Shown piece after piece: positions 26,057 to 34,314 of a DNA stretch of 64,000 nt; within the stretch, counting starts at the first letter, position 1, and each line of letters starts with the position of its first letter. A program made the position numbers and the translations under genes. Location: assembly GCF_003609635.1 (NCBI RefSeq), contig NZ_MCIA01000035.1, forward strand, positions 169,696 through 233,695, written 5' to 3'. Source of the DNA: Lacrimispora algidixylanolytica (GTDB lineage: Bacteria; Bacillota; Clostridia; Lachnospirales; Lachnospiraceae). The notes below the pieces were generated by a model that was given only the letters and a program-made list of their open reading frames with translations, did not search any database and was not told where the DNA came from.

Positions 26057-27532
26057 ATGGACAATTATAACGTATACAATGATATCAAAGCCCGAACCAA
26101 TGGAGAGATCTACATCGGCGTGGTGGGACCGGTAAGAACAGGAAAATCAACATTTATCAAGCGTTTTATTGAATTAATGGTACTGCCGGGCATGGAGGAT
26201 GAACATCAGAAGACTCAGACAAGGGACGAACTGCCACAAAGCGCGGCAGGAAAAACCATAATGACAACAGAACCCAAATTTATCCCCAAGGATGCTGCCA
26301 CCATTCGTCTAGGAGATGAAATTGAAACAAAGGTACGCCTCATTGATTGTGTTGGTTTCATGGTAGAAGGTGCTGCCGGGCACATTGAAAATGATGAAGA
26401 GCGCCTTGTGAAAACTCCCTGGTTTGATTACGAAATCCCATTTACCAAAGCAGCAGAAATCGGGACCAGAAAGGTTATTAAAGACCATTCTACCATTGGT
26501 GTAGTCATCACCACAGATGGAACCATTGGAGAATTGAAACGACCCAACTACATAGCAGCCGAAGAGCGTACTGTGCAGGAATTAAAAGTCCTTGGTAAGC
26601 CGTTTATCATTCTACTTAATTCTGCAAAGCCATTATCCGATGAAGCGACTGCACTTTCTAAGGAAATGAGTCAGAAATATGGTGTAACAGTACTACCTAT
26701 TAACTGCGAGCAGTTAAAAAAGGAAGATGTAAACAATATTTTGGAACGGGTTTTAAAAGAATTTCCTGTTACAGAAATGGATTTCTTCATTCCCAAATGG
26801 TTGGAGATCCTACCTACTACCCATTGGCTTAAGGCTCAGGTCATTGAAGCCGCTAAAAATATGGTGAAAAAGGTAACCCATATGAAGGATGTAGCCACTG
26901 AACTCTATGACGGGGCTACAGAGAGCGTACGCGCGATCAAGATCCAAAACATGGATATGGCTGACGGAAGCGTAGCCGTTGGAATGGATGTGGATGATAG
27001 CTACTATTATCAAATTTTAAGCGACTATGTTGGCCTTCCGATTGAGGGAGAATACCAACTGATGCAGACCTTAAGTGATTTGGCTAAAATGAAGGCAGAG
27101 TACGAGAAAGTCAACCAGGCCATGAGTCAGGTAAGATTAAAAGGATACGGCGTAGTAACACCGGAGCGGTCAGAAATCATCTTAGACGAACCGGAAGTTA
27201 TTAAACATGGAAATAAATATGGGGTGAAAATGCGTGCAGAAGCACCATCCATTAATTTAATTAAAGCCCATATCCAGACGGAAATTGCTCCAATTGTAGG
27301 GAGTGAACAGCAAGCAGAGGATTTGATTGCTTATATCAAAGAAAATGCGAAGAATGGTGAAGATGGTATCTGGAGTACCAATATCTTTGGAAAATCCATC
27401 GAGCAAATTGTAGAAGATGGCATACAAGCAAAAGTGTCTCAACTTACGGAAGATTGCCAATTAAAGCTTCAAGACACCCTCCAAAAAATTATTAACGATA
27501 GTAATGGCGGTATGATTTGCATTATTATCTAA
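26057..27532 (+). CDS. spoIVA: stage IV sporulation protein A (spore coat morphogenetic ATPase)
   Basis: ATPase of 491 residues that polymerises on the forespore surface and forms the coat basement layer. The Walker A GPVRTGKST (24-32) and the following IMTTEPKFIPKDAA are diagnostic. The C-terminus ends in GGMICIII, like other SpoIVA proteins that need this tail to localise. AAGGGGGAA precedes the ATG. This gene is firm evidence that the organism forms endospores. Confidence 0.97.
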   Translation: MDNYNVYNDIKARTNGEIYIGVVGPVRTGKSTFIKRFIELMVLPGMEDEHQKTQTRDELPQSAAGKTIMTTEPKFIPKDAATIRLGDEIETKVRLIDCVGFMVEGAAGHIENDEERLVKTPWFDYEIPFTKAAEIGTRKVIKDHSTIGVVITTDGTIGELKRPNYIAAEERTVQELKVLGKPFIILLNSAKPLSDEATALSKEMSQKYGVTVLPINCEQLKKEDVNNILERVLKEFPVTEMDFFIPKWLEILPTTHWLKAQVIEAAKNMVKKVTHMKDVATELYDGATESVRAIKIQNMDMADGSVAVGMDVDDSYYYQILSDYVGLPIEGEYQLMQTLSDLAKMKAEYEKVNQAMSQVRLKGYGVVTPERSEIILDEPEVIKHGNKYGVKMRAEAPSINLIKAHIQTEIAPIVGSEQQAEDLIAYIKENAKNGEDGIWSTNIFGKSIEQIVEDGIQAKVSQLTEDCQLKLQDTLQKIINDSNGGMICIII

Positions 27533-27546
27533 ATTAATGGTATAAT
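27517..27546 (+). promoter_or_regulatory. sigma-A promoter of the beta-CASP hydrolase gene
   Basis: TTGCAT at 27517-27522, 18-nt spacer, TATAAT at 27541-27546 preceded by TGG, which is an extended -10. It overlaps the last codons of spoIVA. Confidence 0.6.
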
Positions 27547-27577
27547 ACGAAAAAACAGATACAAAAGGAGGGCTCAT

Positions 27578-29179
27578 ATGAAATTAATGTTCATTGGCGC
27601 AGCCCATGAGGTAACCGGAAGCTGTCATTATTTGGAGACAGCCGGCTTAAAAATCCTTGTGGACTGCGGTATGGAGCAGGGCATTGACAGATTCCAGAAT
27701 GTGGAACTGCCTGTGAGCTATGCAGAGATTGATTACGTTCTGTTGACCCATGCACATATCGATCATGCTGGGATGCTCCCCTTTATCTATGCAAGAGGTT
27801 TTAGAGGACGGGTGGTTTCTACCGTGGCAACAGCTGATCTTTGCAGCATTATGCTCAAAGACAGCGCACATATTCAGGAAGCTGAAACCGATTGGAAGAA
27901 CCGCAAAGCCAAACGAGCTGGCCTGCCAGAAGAAGAGCCTTTATATGGGATTAATGACGTAGCTGGAGTTCTAAAGCTGTTCATTTCTTATGCCTACGAT
28001 GAAAAAGCAGAGCTTGAAGATGATTTAGCGATCCGTTTTATAGACGTGGGGCATCTTCTAGGCTCTGCTTCGATTGAAGTTTGGATCAAAGAAGATGGAA
28101 ATACCAAAAAAATTGTCTTCTCCGGTGATATCGGAAATCGTAATAAGCCTCTCATCCGAGATCCTCAGTATATAAAAGAAGCGGATTATGTGGTTATGGA
28201 GTGCACATATGGCGACCGCCTTCATGGGGCAATACCAGATCATGTATCCGTGCTTTCAGATATCGTTCAAAGAACATTAGACAGGGGCGGAAACGTAGTA
28301 ATACCTGCTTTTGCAGTAGGAAGAACCCAGGAACTTCTTTATATGTTTAGACGCATAAAAGCAGAAAAGTGGGTTACTGGCCACGATGGGTTTGAAGTAT
28401 ACGTTGACAGTCCCTTAGCAGTGGAAGCTACCCAGGTATTTAAGGATAATCTAGTGGACTGCTATGATGATGAAACAAAACAACTGGTTCTTAAGGGGAT
28501 TAACCCAATTTCATTTCCTGGGCTTAAGCTTTCCGTTACCAGTGAGGAATCCATTAACATCAATTCTAATCCTAAGCCCAAGGTAATTATTTCGGCGGCA
28601 GGAATGTGCGATGCCGGACGGATCCGACATCATTTAAAACATAACTTATGGAGACCTGCCTGTACCATCGTCTTTACAGGTTATCAGTCCGTTGGGACAC
28701 TAGGGCGAAGCCTTTTAGACAGTGCAGGAGAGGTTAGGCTGTTTGGCGAAACCATCCAGGTAGAGGCTCATATTGAGCGTATGGAAGGAATGAGCTCACA
28801 TGCAGATATGGAAGGACTGATTGACTGGTTGAAGGCATTTGAGAATAAGCCCCAACAAGTATTTCTGGTACATGGTGATGATTTCGTCTGCAATTCCTTC
28901 GAACAGCTTCTTGAAAAAGAATATGGTTACCAAGTAACTGCACCTCATTCAGGGTCCATTTATGACCTCTCTAAGGGAGTGTGGTTGGTAAATACAGAAG
29001 GCGTTGAAATAATCAGAGCTCCGGAACTCCAGAAAAAACCGGCTGGTGTCTATGGAAGACTTTTTGCTGCCGGTGAAAGGCTTTTGCAGGTTATCCGTCA
29101 TAACGAAGGCGGTGCAAACAAGGATCTTGGCAAATTTGCAGATCAAATTAATTCATTATGTGATAAATGGGATAGATAA
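27578..29179 (+). CDS. MBL-fold beta-CASP RNA metallo-hydrolase
   Basis: Protein of 533 residues with a metallo-beta-lactamase core (motif 2 HAHIDHAG, His58, His60, Asp62, His63; DVGHLLGSA; FSGDIG) and an inserted beta-CASP domain. A conserved RMEGMSSHADMEGL supplies another metal His, and a C-terminal extension follows. This group includes the CPSF73/YsiA-like RNA nucleases. The nearby RNase HI gene, 15 nt downstream, fits an RNA-processing unit. RBS AAGGAGGG. Exact substrate unknown. Confidence 0.88.
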   Translation: MKLMFIGAAHEVTGSCHYLETAGLKILVDCGMEQGIDRFQNVELPVSYAEIDYVLLTHAHIDHAGMLPFIYARGFRGRVVSTVATADLCSIMLKDSAHIQEAETDWKNRKAKRAGLPEEEPLYGINDVAGVLKLFISYAYDEKAELEDDLAIRFIDVGHLLGSASIEVWIKEDGNTKKIVFSGDIGNRNKPLIRDPQYIKEADYVVMECTYGDRLHGAIPDHVSVLSDIVQRTLDRGGNVVIPAFAVGRTQELLYMFRRIKAEKWVTGHDGFEVYVDSPLAVEATQVFKDNLVDCYDDETKQLVLKGINPISFPGLKLSVTSEESININSNPKPKVIISAAGMCDAGRIRHHLKHNLWRPACTIVFTGYQSVGTLGRSLLDSAGEVRLFGETIQVEAHIERMEGMSSHADMEGLIDWLKAFENKPQQVFLVHGDDFVCNSFEQLLEKEYGYQVTAPHSGSIYDLSKGVWLVNTEGVEIIRAPELQKKPAGVYGRLFAAGERLLQVIRHNEGGANKDLGKFADQINSLCDKWDR

Positions 29180-29194
29180 GGAGAACTACAGATC

Positions 29195-29671
29195 GTGACT
29201 AGAGTACAGTTATACACTGACGGAGCTGCAAGAGGAAACCCTGATGGACCAGGTGGTTATGGTACCGTATTGCAATTTACTGATTCCAAAGGGCAGCTCC
29301 ATGAAAAAACAATGTCAGGTGGCTATGTTAAAACAACCAATAACCGAATGGAGCTAATGGCGGCAATTGCCGGCCTGGAGGCCTTAACAAGGCCATGTCA
29401 GGTGGATCTTTACTCTGATTCCAAGTATCTTACCGATGCATTTAATCAACACTGGATTGATAATTGGGTAAAGAATAATTGGAAAAGGGGAAAAAGCGGC
29501 CCTGTAAAGAATATTGATTTATGGGAACGAATTTTAAAAGCGAAAGAACCCCATGATGTTTCCTTTCATTGGGTAAAGGGACATGCTGGGCACCCGCAAA
29601 ATGAGCGATGTGACCAACTTGCAACAAGTGCAGCAGATGGGAACCAACTTATAGTAGATGAGGGGCTGTAA
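29195..29671 (+). CDS. rnhA: ribonuclease HI
   Basis: Enzyme of 158 residues that degrades RNA in RNA-DNA hybrids. The catalytic residues are Asp9 (YTDGAARGNPDGPGG), Glu53 (RMELMA), Asp75 (YSDSKY) and Asp140 (NERCDQLA), with the handle His130 (VKGHAGH). GTG 29195 is the start; AAGGAG is 11 nt upstream, and no ATG precedes the first beta strand. The window therefore codes for both RNase HI and HII. Confidence 0.93.
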   Translation: MTRVQLYTDGAARGNPDGPGGYGTVLQFTDSKGQLHEKTMSGGYVKTTNNRMELMAAIAGLEALTRPCQVDLYSDSKYLTDAFNQHWIDNWVKNNWKRGKSGPVKNIDLWERILKAKEPHDVSFHWVKGHAGHPQNERCDQLATSAADGNQLIVDEGL

Positions 29672-29674
29672 ATG

Positions 29675-29707
29675 GTAAGAGATTCCAAAAACTTACATAT
29701 CTCTTAC
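29675..29707 (+). repeat. inverted repeat after rnhA
   Basis: GTAAGAGAT 29675-29683 is perfectly complementary to ATCTCTTAC 29699-29707. No T tract follows directly, so it is a stable RNA hairpin rather than a clear terminator. The rest of the gap up to 29794 is AT-rich and shows nothing more. Confidence 0.5.
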
Positions 29708-29794
29708 AATGTCTTACTAAATACGAATTCCTATATCCTTTCTTTTTTATTTATGATATTGTTACTTCATCAAATCATGTTAGGATGATCATTC

Positions 29795-30646
29795 ATGAAT
29801 AAAGGCAGAGGGATTTGGATTGTTATAGGAAGTATTCTGGTGATCGGTGTACTTATTACTATAGCTACCACCAGCTTTATTAATAGCAAAAAAATCATTC
29901 CGGATCCTGTTGGAATTCAGAGCTTTTCCAGTTCTGAAGTTTCTTCTGATCAGGATAATGGAATGTATTACAACAAAGGACAGGAGATGTATTCCGGGGA
30001 TCAAAAAAAATCCAAGGAACAAACCTCCATTCCGGAAGAAGGGGCTAGTTTAAAAAAAGCCGCAAGAGCAGAAGGAAAGTCCGATGAGTCCACTAATAAG
30101 CGGGTAGTGGCAGAAGCTGGACCGGAAGAGCGGATGGGAATTGCAAGCGATTCTGCAGATGCGGTTATGGCCCCTCCAGCAGCAGAAAGCATACAAGAAA
30201 CAATTATTTCTCCTATAAACCCGGATTTAAAGGCAAAGTCATCAATTGAACCAGCTTCTGAAAACGGAGCTGCGTCTTACCAGAAACATCTGGTGAGCCT
30301 GGATGAGCAAATTAAAAAAATACGAGAGGAATCAGGAGATTCTAACACATATTCCATGAAAGCGTTGGCTGATAAGGAACTGAAACTTTGGAATATGGAA
30401 CAAAACACGATTTATGATACCGTTGCTCAGGCGATTTCCGACGAAGAGCGAAAATCTCTGGAAGTATCTCAGCAGAACTGGGTAAAGACCAGAGACTCAA
30501 AAGCGGTGGATGCCGCAAAGAAGTTCAGCGGCGGCAGTCTGGAAGGTCTTGAATATACTGCCTCTTTAGCTGAATCTACTAGGGAAAGAACATATGAACT
30601 GGTAAAAGAATATTCAGATGTGCTTCCATCTTCTAAAAATCAGTAA
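29795..30646 (+). CDS. membrane-anchored LprI-like (DUF1311) protein
   Basis: Protein of 283 residues with an uncleaved N-terminal transmembrane helix (about 8-28), a long Ser/Glu/Ala-rich linker (about 30-160), and a C-terminal extracellular domain resembling LprI/DUF1311: MEQNTIYDTVAQAISDEERKSLEVSQ, WVKTRD, GGSLEGLEYTASLAESTRERT. Family members in mycobacteria inhibit lysozyme, but most are uncharacterised. The domain here lacks the usual cysteine pair. AGGATGAT precedes ATG 29795. A terminator follows, so the gene stands alone. Confidence 0.65.
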   Translation: MNKGRGIWIVIGSILVIGVLITIATTSFINSKKIIPDPVGIQSFSSSEVSSDQDNGMYYNKGQEMYSGDQKKSKEQTSIPEEGASLKKAARAEGKSDESTNKRVVAEAGPEERMGIASDSADAVMAPPAAESIQETIISPINPDLKAKSSIEPASENGAASYQKHLVSLDEQIKKIREESGDSNTYSMKALADKELKLWNMEQNTIYDTVAQAISDEERKSLEVSQQNWVKTRDSKAVDAAKKFSGGSLEGLEYTASLAESTRERTYELVKEYSDVLPSSKNQ

Positions 30647-30672
30647 AGTACGGCTTTTGCCGTACTTTTTTA
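30645..30672 (+). terminator. terminator after the LprI-like gene
   Basis: AAAGTACGGC 30645-30654 pairs perfectly with GCCGTACTTT 30659-30668 around TTTT; the T run continues. Confidence 0.92.
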
Positions 30673-30931
30673 TTGAATAGAAAAAATTTCCATTGGAACA
30701 TCTTGATAAATAAAATCCCTTATGATAGGATAGTAAGATAAATGACATGAGTGTATGGGAGGGAAAATAGCTATATTTTGTATATTTCCTGCCTGCCGCA
30801 TGCTGTTTTTGCATCATTATTATAATGATTGAATCAGTATTAATAAGCGGCGCAATATTAAAAAACTCAAGGTTGCCGCCAATAACGGCACTTTGTCAGA
30901 AGAGACAATATAACAAACGGAGGACAGTAAC
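30673..30931 (+). promoter_or_regulatory. alaS upstream region with long structured leader
   Basis: No gene is visible in these 259 nt. TTGATA 30703-30708 with TAGGAT 30726-30731 (17 nt apart) is a possible promoter. The leader then holds ATCATTAT/ATAATGAT and a GCGGC/GCCGC pairing (30847-30851 with 30875-30879) that competes with TGCCG/CGGCA (30874-30878 with 30886-30890). No T-box consensus and no T-tract terminator are present. Confidence 0.4.
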
Positions 30932-33571
30932 GTGAAGAACTATGGTGTGAATGACTTAAGGAAAATGTTCCTTGAATTTTTTGAAAGTAAGGGACATCTG
31001 GCTATGAAAAGCTTTTCCCTGGTTCCACATAATGATAACAGCTTGTTATTGATTAATTCAGGTATGGCTCCATTAAAGCCATATTTTACCGGTCAGGAGA
31101 TTCCCCCAAGAAATAGAATGACCACATGTCAAAAGTGCATCCGTACCGGTGATATAGAAAATGTTGGAAAGACAGCACGTCATGGCACATTCTTCGAGAT
31201 GCTTGGTAATTTCTCCTTTGGTGATTACTTTAAGACAGAAGCCATCCAGTGGTCATGGGAATTTTTGACTGAAGTTGTGGGATTGGAAGCAGACAGACTG
31301 TATCCATCCATTTATTTAGAAGATGACGAAGCGTTTGAGATCTGGAATAAAGTGATTGGAATTGCTCCGGAACGTATTTTCCGTTTGGGAAAAGAAGATA
31401 ATTTCTGGGAACACGGTGCTGGACCATGCGGACCATGTTCTGAGATTTATTATGACCGTGGCGAGAAATACGGTTGTGGAGAAGCTGGCTGTACCGTTGG
31501 CTGTGAATGTGATCGTTACATGGAAGTTTGGAATAACGTATTTACTCAGTTTGAGAACGATGGTCACGGCAATTATGTAGAATTAAAACAGAAGAATATT
31601 GATACAGGTATGGGCCTTGAGCGTCTTGCAGTGGTAGTTCAAGAGGTAGATTCTATCTTTGATATTGACACAGTAAAAGCTCTTTTAAACCGTGTGGCAG
31701 AACTTGCTCATACAGAATATAAAAAGGATATAAACGTTGATGTATCCCTTCGTCTGATTACCGATCATGTTCGTTCCTGTACCTTCATGATTTCTGACGG
31801 AATTATGCCGTCTAACGAGGGAAGAGGTTATGTACTCCGTCGTCTTTTAAGAAGAGCGGCACGTCATGGAAGACTTCTGGGGATTGAAGGAAAGTTCCTT
31901 GCAGATCTTTCCCAAACTGTCATTGAACTTTCAAAGGATGGTTACCCTGAACTTGAAGAAAAAAACGCAATGATTTTAAAGGTACTGGTTCAGGAAGAAG
32001 ATAAGTTTAATAAGACCATTGACCAGGGACTTGCTATTTTAAGTGATTTGGAAGATGATATGCGTAGTAGGAATGAAACCGTCCTTACTGGGAATGAAGC
32101 ATTTAAATTATACGATACCTATGGATTCCCTCTTGATTTGACTCTTGAGATTCTAGAAGAGAAAAATTTTGGAGTAGATAAAGAAGGCTTTAAGGCTGCA
32201 ATGCAAAAACAGCGAGAGACTGCGAGAAATGCAAGAAAGACTTCAAACTATATGGGAGCGGATGTTACGGTTTATCAGTCCATTGATCCCACACTTTCTA
32301 CAGAATTCGTAGGCTATCAAAATCTTATTTGTACTTCCGCTATTACAGCTCTTACCGCAGAAACAGAGCTTGTAGAAGCTCTTACAGACGGTGAGATCGG
32401 TACTATTATTACAAGTCAAACTGTATTCTATGGCACAATGGGTGGACAACAGGGTGATGTTGGTTCCATTGTTAGTGAAAACGGTGAGTTTAAAGTAGAA
32501 GATACCATTCACTTACAGGGTGGAAAGATTGGCCACGTAGGAAAAATGGTAAAAGGTATGTTCCAGACCGGAGATGAAGTTACCTTAAAGGTTAGCGAGA
32601 AAAATCGTCAGAATATCGGAAAGAACCACAGTGCTACCCATCTTCTCCAGAAAGCATTAAGAGTTGTTTTAGGAAACCATGTAGAGCAGGCTGGTTCTCT
32701 GGTTGAAGGAGACAGACTTCGTTTCGATTTCACTCATTTTTCAGCATTAACACCAGAAGATATTAAAAATGTGGAAAACCTTGTAAATGAGAAAATCAAG
32801 AGTTCACTTCCAGTGAATACAGAAGTCATGACACTTGAGGATGCTAAGAAGTCTGGCGCTATGGCATTATTTGGCGAAAAATACGGAGATAGTGTACGTG
32901 TAGTAAAGATGGGAGATTTCTCCACAGAACTTTGTGGTGGTACCCATATTGAAAATACCAGTGCTATTGGTAATTTTAAGATTCTTTCCGAAGCAGGAAT
33001 TGCTGCAGGTGTCCGCAGAATCGAAGCGTTGACCGGAGATGGTCTTATGCACTATTATGAAGAAACCGAACGTGAACTCCACGAAGCGGCAAAAACAGCC
33101 AAAACAACTCCATCTTCCCTGACTTCAAAGATTGAATCTCTTTTAGAGGAAATCAAAGCCCTACACTCTGAGAATGAAAAATTAAAAAGTAAGCTTGCAA
33201 AAGATTCTCTTGGTAATGTAATGGATCAGGTAAAGGAAGTTAACGGCGTTAAGGTTCTTGTGACTAAGGTTATGGATGTAGACATGAACGGACTCCGTAC
33301 TCTTGGTGACCAGCTTAAGGATAAATTAGGTGAGAGTGTTATTGTAATTGCTTCCATTCAAGGCGATAAAGTTAACCTTATGGCTTCCGTTACAGATGAT
33401 GCACAAAAGAAAGGTGCTCATGCTGGTAATTTATTAAAGGCAATCGCTGCTCTTGTAGATGGTGGCGGCGGCGGACGTCCAAATATGGCTCAGGCAGGTG
33501 GAAAGAACCCAGCTGGAGTTGATGAATGTCTTGCAAAAGCTGTGGAAGTAGTCAATGAACAACTAAATTAA
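30932..33571 (+). CDS. alaS: alanine--tRNA ligase
   Basis: Class II synthetase of 879 residues with all expected parts: catalytic core (FLEFFESKGH, NSGMAPLKPYF, GNFSFGDYF), tRNA recognition, the editing domain with HSATHLL and CGGTH zinc/active-site motifs, and the C-terminal DHHA1 oligomerisation region (GGGGGRPNMAQAGG). GTG 30932 is the start after GGAGGA. It is monocistronic, with a long leader. Confidence 0.97.
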   Translation: MKNYGVNDLRKMFLEFFESKGHLAMKSFSLVPHNDNSLLLINSGMAPLKPYFTGQEIPPRNRMTTCQKCIRTGDIENVGKTARHGTFFEMLGNFSFGDYFKTEAIQWSWEFLTEVVGLEADRLYPSIYLEDDEAFEIWNKVIGIAPERIFRLGKEDNFWEHGAGPCGPCSEIYYDRGEKYGCGEAGCTVGCECDRYMEVWNNVFTQFENDGHGNYVELKQKNIDTGMGLERLAVVVQEVDSIFDIDTVKALLNRVAELAHTEYKKDINVDVSLRLITDHVRSCTFMISDGIMPSNEGRGYVLRRLLRRAARHGRLLGIEGKFLADLSQTVIELSKDGYPELEEKNAMILKVLVQEEDKFNKTIDQGLAILSDLEDDMRSRNETVLTGNEAFKLYDTYGFPLDLTLEILEEKNFGVDKEGFKAAMQKQRETARNARKTSNYMGADVTVYQSIDPTLSTEFVGYQNLICTSAITALTAETELVEALTDGEIGTIITSQTVFYGTMGGQQGDVGSIVSENGEFKVEDTIHLQGGKIGHVGKMVKGMFQTGDEVTLKVSEKNRQNIGKNHSATHLLQKALRVVLGNHVEQAGSLVEGDRLRFDFTHFSALTPEDIKNVENLVNEKIKSSLPVNTEVMTLEDAKKSGAMALFGEKYGDSVRVVKMGDFSTELCGGTHIENTSAIGNFKILSEAGIAAGVRRIEALTGDGLMHYYEETERELHEAAKTAKTTPSSLTSKIESLLEEIKALHSENEKLKSKLAKDSLGNVMDQVKEVNGVKVLVTKVMDVDMNGLRTLGDQLKDKLGESVIVIASIQGDKVNLMASVTDDAQKKGAHAGNLLKAIAALVDGGGGGRPNMAQAGGKNPAGVDECLAKAVEVVNEQLN

Positions 33572-33607
33572 TTGTTGCTGAATAACGAAAAAATATGAAA
33601 GTTTTTC

Positions 33608-33635
33608 TTGACGTATGGCAAAATTATGCTATAAT
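33608..33635 (+). promoter_or_regulatory. sigma-A promoter of rpsU
   Basis: TTGACG at 33608-33613, 16-nt spacer, perfect TATAAT at 33630-33635. The leader to rpsU is about 70 nt and contains a GTTGTAT..GTACACAAC imperfect hairpin (33664-33689). Confidence 0.8.
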
Positions 33636-33711
33636 CATATCAGTGCTATAAAATACCCAAACAGTTGTATTATGCACAAGTACACAACTGGAGGGAGGTT
33701 AGGTGTGAGCC

Positions 33712-33888
33712 ATGTCAAATGTAATCGTTAAAGATAACGAGACCTTAGATAGCGCTTTACGCAGATTCAAAAGAAACTGTGCTAAAGCAGGTATCCAACA
33801 GGAAATTCGTAAGAGAGAGCATTACGAGAAGCCAAGCGTAAGACGCAAGAAAAAGTCTGAAGCGGCTAGAAAACGTAAATTTAACTAA
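33712..33888 (+). CDS. rpsU: 30S ribosomal protein S21
   Basis: Small basic protein of 58 residues, starting [21 protein letters not shown] and ending in a Lys/Arg tail ([15 protein letters not shown]), as in all Firmicute S21 proteins. It helps initiate translation on the small subunit. A GGAGGGAGGTTAGG stretch precedes the ATG at 33712. It has its own promoter and terminator here rather than forming an operon with dnaG or yqeY. Confidence 0.96.
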   Translation: MSNVIVKDNETLDSALRRFKRNCAKAGIQQEIRKREHYEKPSVRRKKKSEAARKRKFN

Positions 33889-33900
33889 TTTCTAAAAGAT

Positions 33901-33940
33901 AAACCTCTGGTTTTGCCTAGGCGTAACCAGGGGTTTTTTT
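33901..33940 (+). terminator. terminator after rpsU
   Basis: AAACCTCTGGTT at 33901-33912 pairs with AACCAGGGGTTT at 33925-33936 (one G-T wobble), and the T run continues. The loop contains the palindrome GCCTAGGC. Confidence 0.88.
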
Positions 33941-33959
33941 CTACTTTTGAAGGGCCTTA

Positions 33960-33988
33960 GAATTTTCCATATCCTCTTTGCATATAGT
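33960..33988 (+). promoter_or_regulatory. probable sigma-E promoter of yqfC-yqfD
   Basis: GAATTTT at 33960-33966, 14-nt spacer, CATATAGT at 33981-33988. The -10 octamer is identical to the one upstream of spoIVA. yqfCD are sigma-E genes in Bacillus. Confidence 0.6.
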
Positions 33989-34022
33989 ATAAAGGAATAA
34001 AAGTGAGGAAGGCAGAGAGAAT

Positions 34023-34289
34023 ATGTTGGAGGAATCCATAGAAAAGGCAGCTTCCACCTTAAAACTACCCAAGGATGTCGTGCTTGGAGAGGTGCTTGTG
34101 TCCTTTCTCGGGCGCCATAGCGTTGTGATCGAAAATTACCGAAGCATTATCTTGTATACAGATAACTTTATAAAACTTCAGGCAAAGAATTGTCGGGTCA
34201 ATATTACCGGAAGTAGGCTCATGATCGAATATTACACCAATGAAGAGATGAAAATCAATGGATTTATCAAATCCCTGGAATTTGAATAA
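34023..34289 (+). CDS. yqfC: sporulation protein YqfC
   Basis: Protein of 88 residues of the YabP/YqfC family, all beta-rich. KDVVLGEVLVSFLGRHSVVIENY and the following ILYTDNFIKL are typical. It is expressed in the mother cell in Bacillus; its molecular role is not known. ATG 34023 follows GGCAGAGAGA. yqfD starts 25 nt after its stop, as in other spore formers. Confidence 0.9.
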   Translation: MLEESIEKAASTLKLPKDVVLGEVLVSFLGRHSVVIENYRSIILYTDNFIKLQAKNCRVNITGSRLMIEYYTNEEMKINGFIKSLEFE

Positions 34290-34314
34290 GCAGGGGAGTT
34301 GGAGGTGTAAGAAC

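Noticed and set aside
30747..30770. Eight-codon uORF in the alaS leader
   Set aside because: No ribosome binding site in front of its ATG.
30673..30931. T-box riboswitch for alaS
   Set aside because: No T-box consensus (GGGTGGNACCRCG-like) and no terminator hairpin with T tract in the leader.
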